Positions 49,297 to 61,811 of a stretch of 64,000 bases of DNA are shown here, piece by piece (position 1 is the first letter of the stretch; each line of letters starts with the position of its first letter). The notes beneath the pieces were generated by a model. The model was not told the origin of the DNA, searched no databases, and saw only the letters and a list, made by a program, of their open reading frames with translations. The stretch comes from Garcia nutans (Eukaryota > Streptophyta > Magnoliopsida > Malpighiales > Euphorbiaceae), in NCBI GenBank assembly GCA_947685225.1, contig CANTUV010000009.1:124001-188000 (forward strand). The letters are read 5' to 3'. Made by a program: the position numbers and the translations under genes.

Positions 49297-50477
49297 AGAT
49301 TTTTTTGGAAATCTAAAATTCAAGTCAGACTTCCAAATCTTGCACACAAGTATTGATATTTTGCTTTAAATGTTTCTATAATTGTATCTCACTGTGAGGG
49401 AAGAAGTGCTTCTGTTTTAGCCAATTCAGCATTTCATATTTTCTGATAAAGCTAACTCAACTTTCTCATGCCTCAATTCTTTTTGCTTTTCTTGTACATG
49501 TTACAAATTAACAAATACCTTGTTACTTCTTCAGTAAATATTATCCAATAAACATAATTTGTCTTTGCTGTAGCTTCTGCTTGCTTTCATAAACTATTTA
49601 CTGGGGAGCTATATTTGCAGAGGAAATTTGTTAAAACTCCAATAGATAAAAAATTATTCTTGTTCTCAGTTGCTATACTTTCCTTGAATATTTTTTAAAT
49701 TATTGTAACTTGAAGTTGCATTCTTTGTTTTCCAATAGGTTACTTTCCATCTCATTTTTCCTTAATGAGAGAAATATTGTTTTTTTTTTTTGGGTATTGA
49801 TATGGGGATAATGGGGAGCGCAATTCTTTCTTCAGTTTATTATCCGTTTTTGGTAAGAAGCGAGAAATTGTTATATATAAGAAAATTATTAATATTCAAT
49901 AAAATTGAAAATTGAACTCTTTCTAAGACTATATTATAACTAGTAAAAATTTTTAGAAATAAAAAAATAAGATACACGTAATTGCGCAAGTGTGCATGTA
50001 AATCATGTTGAAGTACTAGTGTATTCTAGTGAAGTATCTTTCAAAACCTGTACAAAATAATTTTTTTTTATTTTCTCATAATATTTTTTTAAAACAAATT
50101 AACTATGTGTTTTTAGTTCCTCACAATTAAAAATTTATTTTAAAATTAAAATAATCTATATAAAGATATTACATCAATTTTTTCAATGCATTTATTTTTA
50201 TAGATTCCAATTAAAATTTATATATAGATTAATAACAGATAATATATTTTTTTTGTAATTTTCAACAAATATATATATAATAAAACTTTGACTATTACTA
50301 TCTCTTATTATAATATGAGTCTATATCAATTTATAAAATATACATTCATCCCTAAACTATGCTCAAGATTATCTTTTATATTAATACAAGAAAATGGAAT
50401 AGAAAATAATAATAACAAATGACGTGCTTTAAAATATTTTTAATGACACTATTCAATTAATCTAAATAAGCTTTCAT

Positions 50478-50489
50478 AACGACGTCGTT
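50478..50489. promoter_or_regulatory. AACGACGTCGTT palindrome, ACGT-core element
   Basis: A perfect 12-base palindrome with GACGTC core, 98 bases before the ATG at 50587. ACGT cores of this C-box type are classical bZIP factor sites. Function here is inferred from position only. Confidence 0.5.
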
Positions 50490-50558
50490 TTATCGAAGCG
50501 GCGGCGATGCAGGACTACAAAGCTGTCCTCTGCCAGATGCAAGCAAAATAGAGATAGC

Positions 50559-50579
50559 GAGAGAGAGAGAGAGAGAGAG
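50559..50579. repeat. (GA)n tract in the 5' leader
   Basis: Ten GA units ending eight bases before the ATG. GA tracts in plant 5' UTRs can bind BPC proteins; this use is inference. Confidence 0.9.
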
Positions 50580-50586
50580 GGCGGGC

Positions 50587-53500
50587 ATGGACAGGAATAG
50601 AGAAGTAGGAGGCGGAGGAGACGATGGCGGAGGAGGAGGAGGACGAGGAGAAGACGAGAAAGCTACAAATAATCAGAATCGAAACGAAGGTAAAGGTTCC
50701 AAAGGAAAATCATGCAAAGGATATTTGTATTGCTCTTCTACTCTTAAATCCAATGGCAACAATCCTCGCTGCATCGGGATCCCTCGTACCCTCCAACAAG
50801 GTCTCTCTCTGTCTCTTTTTCCATTTGGTTCTTGAGAAACTGTGGATTGGAAAGGAAAATTAAACTTTCAGATTCTAATATTATTGCTTAATTTTGATGA
50901 CTGATTTTTATTCTTGTAATTATAATTTTTTTGATGATCGAAAATTATGAGCGATTCTTGTTGATTTCTTGTTTAATTAATTTTGGATTCAGGGAAAAGA
51001 AAAGCTCTCTGTCTGGTACTATGATGTTTAGTTTTTCTTTAAGACCTCATCGGAGTCGCTTGTTGCCCGACAACATAGTGGTCATGAATTCTCTTCTTAT
51101 TCTTCTAATAATGCCTTGAATGGTAGAGATATTGGAAGCAGCCATGTATGGAGTATGATAATTGTTTCAGTACCTTAGAGAATGACTTGACTTCTCTCAA
51201 GTCTTCAATGTATTCTCATGCAATTGTAGGATTTTGCGATAGCCTTACCTTTGACACTCTAGTCATACGCAAACGTTGATCTCCCTTCATTTACTATCCG
51301 TTTTTACCCACCTCTACATTTGGAACTATCTTCCCCAAGATATTATGATTATGAGGAGGTGGGTTTGTTGACAATAGAGGAACAAGTGCTTCTTGGCTCT
51401 AATCTTCTTGAGGGTTATGCATTTCAAATATAATATGCAAAATTTGGATCGGACTAAAGTTATGAAAACTTAGCATGCACAGCATGGCCTCACTCGCCAA
51501 GAAGACTTCTTTGATGATCTTATCAAGTTGGAAAAAATAGGTACTTTTAAAGGACTACCAATTACATTTAGTGCTTTCTGAGTGAGGCAGGATATCTTAC
51601 ACTTCTAGAACTGAGTTACTTTACTATTGGTTCAACTATGGATGCCAACTTCAACAACTAAGGTCACATCTCTCCCATAGAAGTAAAAAATGGTCTTCTT
51701 CACCGCAACAAGTTCCTATTACTCAAAGGCTATTCCTTGTAGAATAAACACATTGTGGAGAAAACGGCTCATGTTTAAAATGCAATGGGTGTCTCTCACA
51801 CAAGAGCCATTGTAGGAAGCAATTTTTTTATTGGAGGCATATAGAATAAGGATGTAGGTGTCAAAGAAACTCCATGCCACTTCAACCAATTAAGCCATAG
51901 TTGGAGCTAGTAATTGATTTTCTTTTTCCCAGCTTTTATCATGGGGGACATGTATCCCGTGCATTACCACCATGTTCCTGGCTTTGTACAATGACAAGCA
52001 ATCACTTGTAATCCACAGTCATTTTTTCTTTTTAGTTGTTGGGTCAGTTAGTGCACTTTGTGAATAGTAGTTAGACTGTCTCTTTTTGGGTTAGTTTATG
52101 GTCTTTTAGTGGCATTGTGTCTTCAGATTATTTTTTGTGGCAATTTTGTTATTAAAGCTTATATATGTATATTCATTAGTATGCATGAAAGAGGTAGTAT
52201 TTTAGTTTAAAATATTTTAGAGGACCAAGAGCTAAACCAGCTGTTATTGTGTTTAGGTAAATGAAAGACCAAACTAGAAGGCAAAAATTCTTGTTCCAAC
52301 AGAAGACCCATTGTTCCTCCTCTAGTGTCTTACTACATTATCTTAAACCCATGCTTATTTATATTGGTTAGTCTTAATAGTTGTTGCGGTGTTGATCTGT
52401 AGAATACCATTAACAATCTTCCTCGTATTGTTGGTTCTACATGAGATTCTTTGAGAAGATAATCGTGTTCTTTATTTTGATGATATCCAAAGTAACCATA
52501 AGAAAATCTCATTTCACTATCAGTTGTACCAGGCCCAAATATATGTGATTGGAAATTTATTACATGCTTGTATGCAATATAGAACCAACAAAGGAGCAGG
52601 GCCTCGACCGCACGATGCATGGTGGTGGGATGAGGAGGTTCAAAAGGCTATTAAGGCTAAGAGGGAATGGTATAAAAAGTTACCGAATGCGGTTAATAGC
52701 GAGGTCTTTGAGGAATATAAGAGGGCTAAGAAAGAGGCAAAGAAGGCTGTTAGTGTAGCTCGTGGCAGAGCCTTAGAAGGGATTTATCAAAAGTTAGGTA
52801 CTAAAGAGGGAGAAATGGGCATTTATAAGATTGCAAGGATGAGAGAAAAGAAAAGCAGAGATTTAAGCCAAGTCAAATGTATAAAGGACGAAGATCAACG
52901 GGTGTTGACAGGAGATGTTGAGATTAAGGAGAGGTGGAAGGCTTATTTTGAGCAGTTATTCAACCCTGAACATGAACAAGATTTTCAAGGTCTTCTTGCA
53001 ACAAATGGTTATATCAGCTGGTCTAGGAGGATCTTGCATAGTGAAGTAAGAGAAGCCTTGAAGTATATGAAAGTTGGTAAAGCTTGTGGCCCGGATGGTA
53101 TTTCTATAGAGGTTTGGAAGAACCTTGGAGAGGTAGGAGTTGTCTGGTTAACTAAACTCTTTAATGCTATTGTGAAAGGACGTAAGATGCCGAATGCCTG
53201 GAGGAAGAGTATCCTGGTACCCATATATAAAAATAAGGGAGACATTCAATGCTGTACAAATTATCGGGGTATCAAACTTATGAGCCATACTATGAAATTA
53301 TGGGAAATGATTATTGAACACAGATTGAGGAAGCTTACAAGAGTTTCAGAGAATCAGTTTGGGTTTATGCCAGGGAGATCTACCATGGAGGCTATTTCTC
53401 TTCTAAGAAGACTAATGAAATTGTATCAAGATAAGAAGAAAGATCTCCACATGGTATTTATTGACTTGGAGAAAGCCTATGATAGAGTACCACGATAAGT

Positions 53501-56500
53501 GTTATGGTGGGTTTTGAAGAGGAAAGGAGTCAGCGGCAAATATATCAACATCATCAAGGACATGTATGAGAATGCATCCACTAGTGTGAAAACACCTGGT
53601 GGAGATACTGAGGCTTTCCCCATTACTACCGGATTGCATCAAGGTTCGGCCATGAGTCCATACTTATTTACCCTGGTTATGGACGAGCTAACCAGAAGCA
53701 TACAAGACGATGTTCCTTTGTGTATGTTGTTTGCTGATGACATTATTTTAATTGATGAGACTAGTGCTGGTGTAAACCGTAAGTTGGAAGTGTGGAGAAA
53801 AACCATCGAGGACAAGGGTTTTAAGTTAAGTAGGAGTAAAACGGAATATATGCACTGTGAGTTCAGTCTAAGGAAGAAGCAGGAACATGAGGTTAAGTTG
53901 GATGGAGTTTTGGTTCCTAAAACTAAGCAGTTCAAATATTTGGGTTCGGTGTTCCAAAATGATGGCCGTATAGATGAAGATGTGGCTCACAGAATACAAG
54001 TAGGGTGGTTGAAGTGGAAGGGTGCGACTGGGGTTCTATGTGATAAGAAAATACCTCTGAAAGTGAAAGGTAAATTCTATAGGACGGTTGTTAGGCCTGC
54101 GATGCTCTATGGTAGTGAGTGTTGGGCACCAACGGGACAACATTTGCATAAGATGAGTGTGGCAGAAATGAGGATGCTAAGATGGATGTGTGGACATACC
54201 AGACTGGACAAAATTAAGAATGTTCATATTCGACAAAAAGTCCAAGTAGCGGATGTCGGAGATAAGGTGAGGGAAGGAAGACTTAGATGGTATGGGCATG
54301 TTTTAAGAAGACCTCCTAATGTTGCGGTTCGTAAGTGTGAGAATTTGTTGATTGAGGGGGCTAGAGGTAGTGGAAGACCTAGAACTGTGTGGAAGGAGGT
54401 GATAGCAAGAGACTTACGTGCCTTAGATTTTGATGCGGATTTGATTAATGACAGACTTGAATGGAGACGTAAAATCCGTATCTTGGAAGGGGCCTAAGGC
54501 TGGAGTATCTTTTTGGTGTCTTTTGAGCTTATTTTGTTGAGGATCCATACAGCCGACCCCAACTTGTTTGGGACTAAGGCTTAGTTGTTGTTGTTGTTGT
54601 TGCTTGTATGCAATATGGTGCAGTGCTTTGTTATGCAAATGCTTTTGAATCGCTCACCTCTGTTTTCTAAGTGAGAAAAGCTACTTTTGTTTTGGAGCTG
54701 GACTTATACTTTGGTAGTAAAATTGTCATCTCCTTTTCTAATCATTTATCCTTTTGATACATGCTGATATATGATTTTGATAACCAGTTCCCAATTACAT
54801 TGTTGGACAATCTGAGGCTGAAGCTTCTAAAGAGGGGAGGAGTCTCACAGATTTTTATTATGCTTGTGCTGGGTACTCAGTGTATGTCAGTAAAGATCAT
54901 TCTACAGATAAGCGACAAAAACACAACTGCCAGTCTGTGTAGGCCTTGAGGTCTCTCTCTCTCTCTCTATGTATCAGACACTTCTGTTTCCTTTTAGTGT
55001 GTGTGGTTCAATTATTGTCTGAAATTGCTTGGAACTTTTATAGTTGGTTCAGAGGACAGAGTTTAGCCACTCGTCTCCTAGGGGTGGATCAAGCTGAGCT
55101 ATGTTCAGTTTGGTTCACATAATTTAGGAAAGCTTAAGGTTTAACCAAGCTATAACTTTACTGTTCAAGCTTGTTTGATCAAAAAGTTATTGCACCCAAC
55201 GTGCTAATTGAGTGTAAATCTTAAAAACAAATAATTAAGTTATTTACAATTTCTTTACAATAAATGCACATGAATAGAGTTTCTTCTTAAAAAAAAATAG
55301 AAGAAATTTCAGCTGGCCCTTTTAGAACTGGATCTGCCATTAAAAGCCATATGGCCTCAATTTGCAAATGACTGAAAGGAGGGAATGCACTTTTTTATTT
55401 TTATTTATTTTTTTTTGGTAAATAGTTAATAAAATTTTCACATCTGTATCACCTTCTCTTTTTTATTTTTTACTTTGTTCATGTACTTGTATTTAAGATG
55501 AGTATCATGTACTATAATAATCCCTTCTACTTCACATGACATTATTGTGAAAATTTCGTGAAATAGCACAACATAAAGACAATTTTCCACCAAATTTATT
55601 GCCAAGAAATTTTTGGTAGATTAAGTTGATTATTTATCCAGTTTTAAATGAGCGGCTAAACAAACATAATTAGCACATGCACATATATAATTAAGCCTAA
55701 TTCAGCTTTTTGTGTGTGTGAGTGTGTGTTCATTTATTAAACAAGCTCAAAACTTTTGTTCAAACTTGTGCATTTAAGTTTCTGAATGAATACGAGATAG
55801 CTTTTTCTGAGCCTGATCTCTAGCCATGCACCTAGTGCACTATTTTGCTTACACGCCCTATTGTTCCTTGCAGTTGTACATTTGCTGTCATTTCTTTTAT
55901 TCCTGTTATCATCAGGAATTTGTCATGCTTCACTTTGGCGTTGGTTGGAGGAATGGGGGGCATTGATTTGGTGGTTTTGTTTAAATAATTTTCTGCATGT
56001 CTAAAGCCTTAAGCGATTTATATGATTTTTTTTCTTCCATAATATGTCAAAATAGCCTGATTTATGATTAATAGGACATTAGGATTGCATGTAGTTTGTG
56101 AATTTCTTGTTCAATTTGAGGGCTGGGTTTATCATGGTTAAATTGCATTCTTAAATTTACTCCAGCTATGTGCACGTGGCAATCTTGTCTAGCACAATGT
56201 AATATATTGTATTCTATGTTCTATCCCTATATTTTTTAGAACACAAAAGAAAATTGCAATTTGAATGGTATGTGTTTTTGCAGCTTTTAGTGGATAAAAG
56301 AGTTGCTACTGCTAATAATGCATCTACTCCGGCTCAAGTTCATAGTAGAGAAGGTAAGGAGGTCACCATGATTTATGCAAGATCTTATTGCGCTTTGATT
56401 TCTGTGAAATCACTGTCTCTAAACATGTTATCTGAACATAATAGGTCATGAAATCTGCTTGATGAATGGCAATAGGAGACATAGTAACAGTGAGTTTCAG

Positions 56501-58242
56501 TGCTTTTTGCTGCATGTAGTTGCTAGATTCTGGGAGAATCTATCTTGTGCATATACTGATACATGTGCATATAGTGTGTAATATATGTATCTTAATGTCT
56601 TTGTAGTTGTATGAACAAGGAGTGGGGATATTGGTGAGGAGGAGAGGAAAGTCACTGTCCCTTCAATACCCAAAATGATGGCTGTTCTCGTCATTGTGCT
56701 ATTTTGCATTCAATGACCCACCATCATTGCACTTCTTTCTGAGTATCCAATCCATTTCTTTCTAGAAATGCTTTGGACCAGATGAATATCTCAAATATTT
56801 AGTGGATTCTCTCTCCTCAAAAGAAAAAAGATATCTATTCCGACATCTAGAAAATGAACAGTAAATTTTTTTTGGAATCATATGTTCCTTTACGTCTTGA
56901 ATCTAGTATCTCTACTCCAATATATAGACTAGAAGGTAGCACACTCAAGGCATGAGAGGAAGCACTTCAGGCAAAATTGGAAAAATTTGTGATTCTGTTG
57001 AATTTCTCTTCTTAGGGCCCTGCTTCATATAGTTTATAGTCAGATAATGACCTTGAATTTGTTTTGGACTATGCTTAAGAAAGCCAAAAATAAAATATAT
57101 CTCACTTTGGCTGTATTATATACTAAATTCATCATTCAAAATAAACAAAAAACAGCCTTTTGGCTTTTCATCTGCCAATGAAAGATGTTCAAAATGTGAA
57201 TCGGGGATTTCAATGAATGGCTACATCCGGGAGGAAGTGAATAAATGTTCTGATTGATTCAAAGAGTGAAATTAAAGCAAATTGAAAGATTTTGCAATTT
57301 GTGAAATATTTTTTTAGTAGAGAACGATTTAACTTCATGATTTTGTTAGTGTTGGATTGATTTGGAGCAGTGTGGAGTAGCTTTGCTTCTACTACTATTA
57401 GGATTTAACAGAGCCTGCTGCCATAGATTTTCTCTCATTCAAAGTTGGAATATTTAGGAGTAAGATTTGAGGATAATTTTGGACTTTGTATTTAGTAAAA
57501 GTGATAGATGCCCAATCTTTTGTTAATTCAGTAACCCAGTCTTTGATAGTGTTACTGGCTAGCTGTGCACATATATTTACATATAATGTGTTTATATGTG
57601 TGGAAAATGTCTTATGTATATTTAGGGATGCTATTGAAAGATGATTTTGTAGCCAATGCAAATCAGTTTTTGGTGCAAGGATTTTATAAAGCTGTGTCCT
57701 ATTGTCTTAGGAATGAAGTATTAAGTTTATTGTGATTTGTACAGCTTATTAAAAATGGTCTCAAAAGTTGCCCCCTTTTATCTTCTTTTCCCCATGTAGG
57801 TTTGTCTATTGGCCAAAAACCATTGCCTTCAAGCTTTGCTTTATTTATTTCTTATTATTTGGAGGCATTATGTATTTAGACATTAATAGTGTGTTCATTG
57901 GTCTTCTTAAATGGGATGTTTCTTAAATTTTTCTCTCATTTATTTTGTCAATTATTTCCTTGAAGATGGCCAAGAACTTCCTCATCAACGAACACATAAA
58001 CCATCCCATTCTGTAGGAGACGATTTCTTGAACAGGCAACCAAATCCATTCAATTTTTAGTAAATGTGTGTAGAAGCATTGATGAATAAAATATTAAACC
58101 TTTTTTTATGCAAAACTACAGGTATACAAGGAATGCAAGCTTGGTTGCAGCAGGGGTTGCTAGGAACATGCGAGAAGTGGGGAATTATATAAAAGAAAGT
58201 CTGGATGACATCTTATTCCCATATCGGAGGCGACCAAAGTAA
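50587..58242 (+). CDS. Small plant-specific protein of the GKSCKGYLYYSS (DUF8204-type) family, with a frameshift
   Basis: Five exons: 50587-50800, 54788-54950, 56284-56353, 57966-58035 and 58122-58242 (TAA). They would give a protein of about 212 residues. It starts with a Gly/Asp-rich tail, then KGKSCKGYLYCSSTLKSN and RCIGIPRTLQQ. The second exon gives VPNYIVGQSEAEASKEGRSL and YYACAGYSVYVS. The C-terminus is RNMREVGNYIKESLDDILF followed by PYRRRPK. Relatives are conserved in land plants, and I recall the label DUF8204; no function is known to me. Exon 2 reads CGACAAAAACACAACTG. One more A would restore the conserved KTQLPVCVGLE and the phase-0 junction with exon 3 (LLVDKRVATAN). As given, the frame ends at TAG. 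Intron 4 begins GC (AACAG then GCAACC), a rare but valid donor class. Intron 1, about 4 kb, carries an RTE retrotransposon. Confidence 0.82.
50801..52564. other. Intron 1, left part, with an unassigned sequence remnant
   Basis: Between about 51300 and 51900 short plus-strand open stretches look protein-like (LLTIEEQVLLGSNLLEGYAF; HGLTRQEDFFDDLIKLEK) but are broken by stops. I do not recognise the family. It may be an old transposon or retrogene fragment. The rest is ordinary intron sequence. Confidence 0.35.
52565..52580. repeat. Target-site duplication of RTE, left copy
   Basis: TGCTTGTATGCAATAT, identical to 54601-54616 on the other side of the element. Confidence 0.93.
52581..54600 (+). 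mobile_element. 5'-truncated RTE-clade LINE with nearly intact reverse transcriptase
   Basis: Open from about 52583 to 54497 except for one stop, TAA at 53496-53498, in the middle of the RT (after FIDLEKAYDRVPR). Motifs: an N-terminal stretch WWWDEEVQKAIKAKREWYKK; RT (KACGPDGISIEVWKNL, SILVPIYKNKGDIQ, NYRGIKLMSHTMKLWE, FGFMPGRSTMEA); the second palm motif with FADDIILIDET; a C-terminal region (GSECWAPTGQ, RMLRWMCGHTRLD, RLRWYGHVLRRP). It ends with the plant RTE tail AACTTGTTTGGGACTAAGGC and (TTG)n. The upstream endonuclease is absent, so the copy was truncated on insertion. Perfect 16-bp target duplications and few mutations mark it as the youngest element in the window. It sits in sense orientation in intron 1 of the host gene. 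Confidence 0.93.
54601..54616. repeat. Target-site duplication of RTE, right copy
   Basis: TGCTTGTATGCAATAT immediately after the (TTG)n tail; identical to 52565-52580. Confidence 0.93.
54951..56283. other. Intron 2 of the GKSCKG-family gene
   Basis: Begins GTCTCTCTCTC and ends TTTTTGCAG. Contains a (TG)n patch near 55712-55728. No other feature seen. Confidence 0.6.
56354..57965. other. Intron 3 of the GKSCKG-family gene
   Basis: GTAAGG to TTGAAG. Ordinary AT-rich intron; nothing further recognised. Confidence 0.55.
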
Positions 58243-59510
58243 GGTTCTTAGTTCTCAGTTTGGGATCCCTGAAGGAAGAGAATTAGCTAGATGACGTAAA
58301 AATCATATTTTCATATGCTATTTGCATTAAATTATGTAATTTTCTTCTAACGCCACTTTCATCCCCACCCCTGGCACCTTCTTAACAATGGAAAACGGGG
58401 CAAGTGGTAGAAGGAGATGCTTTATTGTTCATTCACCAGACAAAGATGTTAATGGTTAAATGTGTATCGAATAGATAATGTTCAGCCCAGTTGAGGAGTG
58501 GGGATGACAGGGCCTTGTTTTGTATGATACAATAAGCTAGTAGTGTTCTTCAATTACACAGATGCTAATTATTGATTTGCATCAAAGTTTCTGAGGAAAA
58601 TTATCGATAAGATTGCAACACATTACTATAGGTTGGTTTATTGGTTCAACTTGATTTTTAAAAAATGAAAACAATTGTATTACCATTTAAACCTTATTTA
58701 TTTTACCTAGTTTGTTTTGTTTAACACGTGTATTTATTCTTTTAAAAAAACACGTGTATTTATTTAATAGGAGCACATGACTTTTTTTTTATTTTTATTA
58801 AAATAATGAAAAATCAAACATTATGTAGAAGTTGTTTCTGAAGTGTAATGCATCCACTAGCATTTTTTCATTAAATATTAAATATTATAGCACTTCCAAT
58901 TATTAGTTATCAAATAATATTTGGCCAACATTAAAATTTTGTGTGTATGAAATGAAATTACAATTATTCGTAACTAACAAAAAATAATGATTGAAACAAT
59001 GTAGACAGAATTGACAGAAAGTCTTATATGTAAATAAAATGCTATTTTTTCTCAATGTTACTTTAAACTCGTGATAGCGTATAGCCATCAAATGCTATGC
59101 AGCATCCAATTCCAATCCAACGGCTGCACGACGCGAGTTGGAGTTATTATAAAGAATAAAGGAAATGGCGAAATGCCAATCATTAATTGGAAAAATAGCA
59201 AAATAAATTTCTTAAAAGAATTTAACGACGAAGCAACTGCGAAATATCAGTCTCATTGTTTCGATCGCAAATTCGCAATGGCTGCCATTGAAATTGCATA
59301 GGAATTTTGGGAGAATCACTATAATTAACAACAATCGACTGCCTTCTACTCTATTTAGGGTTCCGAATTGAAAAGCTTCGTTTGTTCCTCATTTCATTCT
59401 CATTTCAATTTGTTTTAGACAACTATCATTAAAGAGGCTTGAATTTCAAGTTCAACTATCTTTTGCCTATTTCTCTTTTTTATTTTCCTTTTTTTGTTCC
59501 AAATCATCGA
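58243..59510. other. 3' UTR, spacer and DUF1640 promoter/leader
   Basis: No gene seen. A TTTAGGGTT telo-box-like motif occurs at 59354-59362, about 150 bp before the DUF1640 start codon. A pyrimidine-rich leader (TTTTATTTTCCTTTTTTTG) precedes the ATG. Confidence 0.45.
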
Positions 59511-60124
59511 ATGTCTGCAATTGCGGCATGCAGACGGGTCCGTCAATTTGGGACCAATTCAGGGATCATTCTTTGTAGAAATCGAGGATTTGATTCTGTT
59601 TCCAATTCAAATTCCTTTGCTTCCATTTCTCCATGTAGACAGATTTCTCAACTTGTCAAACCCAACGGAAAGCGAATGTTTCTTGTCGACACTTTAGCCC
59701 TTGTAATTATTTTTTTATTTTGACTTTCAATTAATTTAAACAAATGCAGAAATTTTCTTCTTATTATTTTTTATGTTTTTGAATGATCAAAGGTATTTGG
59801 GTTTTAGGTCAGAAGATTGGAGGCAGAGGGCGTGCCTTCAAAGCATGCTGAGGCAATTACGGCTGCCATTACTGAAGTTTTGAACGACAGCTTGGAAAAT
59901 TTGTCTCAATCAGTTGTCTCCAAAGCAGAGATGCAGAAAGTAAGGTTCTTTCTTTGAATTTAGTTCAATTTTATTAATGGCTCATTACTGCACATAAACT
60001 ATGTTTATTGGAATGTTTTAATCTTTATTCTGATTTTCTAATTTGGTTCTGCTTTTGTTGGTAGAATGAAATGATTCAAGATACCAATTTGTCCAAATTC
60101 AAATCTGACGTCCAGAATTCACAG
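59511..60124 (+). CDS. DUF1640 (Fmp32/MCUR1-like) mitochondrial protein, first three exons
   Basis: Exons 59511-59702, 59818-59939 and 60065-60124, all with GT-AG borders and matching phases. The N-terminus MSAIAACRRVRQFGTNSG is Arg-rich without acidic residues, as in a mitochondrial targeting peptide. Then come FLVDTLALVRRLEAEGVPSK and HAEAITAAITEVLNDSLENL, the hallmark start of the DUF1640 coiled-coil domain, followed by VVSKAEMQKNEMIQ and LSKFKSDVQNSQ. Family members continue with a long coiled coil and a C-terminal membrane segment, which are not found by 61.8 kb, so the gene runs beyond the window. Relatives are inner-membrane proteins (yeast Fmp32, animal MCUR1/CCDC90). I recall At3g51090 and At2g16460 as the Arabidopsis copies. 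Confidence 0.88.
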
Positions 60125-61811
60125 GTATTGCTTGTTCTGTCTTTCACTGTAATTGAAATATGTAGAATTCTCAATTAAATAATCCTTAATACCATGATGA
60201 ATTTATTGATTAGGCACCTAGATTTTACAAATATATAGGATTGAAAGTAATAATGCAAGGAATTACCATATACACCAAGAAATAATCTATACGACTCCAA
60301 AATAAAGAGTTCGGCTATAATGGGTTGATAGAATTATTCTACTCACTCTCCATTTATGCATGTGCTATAATTTTTATTACCACTGCTTGGTCGTGACTTG
60401 TGAGAAATGTTGATTTTCACATTTTAGCCTTTTGGGTCTTGTCAATATTGCTTAATTTTGATTGCGGACGTTATTCTGTATATGTTGGGATTATGAAAAT
60501 ATCTTTTCCTTGCTATTATGTCTATATGTTCAATATTCTGTCAATATTGCTATTGTGAAAGTATGTTTTCCTTGCCCTCACTATCTCTCTCTTTATGTAT
60601 ATCTGTTTTAGACAACAAGAAATTTCTTTTTCACATTAATGAAGGAAAGATAAAGCATTGTGATTAAAACATTCAAGTCGAACTAGACTTCAATGGATAA
60701 GAAAATCGTCTTTTCAACCTTCATTCTCTTCATAATCTTTTACCGGAAGCTTTCTTGAGAGTTCATTTAGGTGTTTGTGAAGGCAGGCTCGTTGGCCACT
60801 GACTTCCTTTGCTTCCAAACTAAAATAGCTTCTCTCTTATATGACATTAGGACCAAACTCATTCTGTTTCCACTCAAGGAATCATAGTGTAAGAAAGGGA
60901 ACATAAGCTGTGGGCTGTGAGGATGTGCATTCCATTTTATGTTTAATAGCTTGCGGAAGGTAATGCAATCCTGTTATTGATTTTGATGGCTCAGTATCTG
61001 GAGATATGACAGGAAAAGCATGCCATTTTTGCTCCTTCATTAGCCTTCTTATGACATTAGCCTTCTTCTAAAATTTTTAGCACTTAATTTTCAGATTTAC
61101 CAAGCACCATCCAATTCAAGAGAGAATGCAAGCACTTGTCAGTATTTAATGCAAACTGTTAAACCAAATCTCATCAAATTGAGTTAGTTTGGCTGGTTTG
61201 GGATTAAAACAACCCCATTTGGTTTGATCTGGTTTGCAAAGGAAAATAACTAGACCAAACTGTACTGTAAGTTTTACATAATTACATTACTAACTTATCC
61301 TCATTTAACTATGCAACTGTCTATTAATGCCTTTAGAACTTTATTTCAGGATAATTAACATGCTTGTTTCTCTTGTTTTCTTTAGACATTCAGAAATATG
61401 TATCTTCAACCAAACCCCCCCCCCCCACCCGATGTAGAATTATGTTGGATATACATGTTTTATATTATGTAGCTTGAACTTTTAGTTTATTTATTGATTA
61501 AGGTGCTTCTATAGCTAATCACGTACTGAAGCACTTAACTAATGCTGGAAAACTTAAAGAGTCCAGCTATTGAGCATTTTCAATGTTACATGAGATCAAT
61601 GTGGTATGTGGTATTATTTAAATTGAAATGCTTTGTTGCAGCAAAAGAAGTATCCAAAGAGTTCATAAATGTCTTTTTCTTCTCCTTCTCTCTATTGCCC
61701 TCTCCGCCATTATTAATTATTTCCCTTGTGTTTTCTTTTTCCCCAACTCATATTGGCTCCTTCCTTCCCTAAGCATATCACCAGCCACTCCCCTGCTCCA
61801 TGACAAGATGC
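60125..61811. other. Intron sequence of the DUF1640 gene
   Basis: Starts at a GTATTG donor. No next DUF1640 exon could be found here. A run of 12 C at 61415-61426 stands out in AT-rich surroundings. Nothing else recognised. Confidence 0.5.

Larger units (their letters stand above)
49297..50586. other. DUF726 3' UTR, AT-rich spacer, promoter of the next gene
   Basis: No gene seen. The last 110 bases become GC-richer and contain an AACGACGTCGTT palindrome and a (GA)n leader tract, described separately. Confidence 0.5.
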
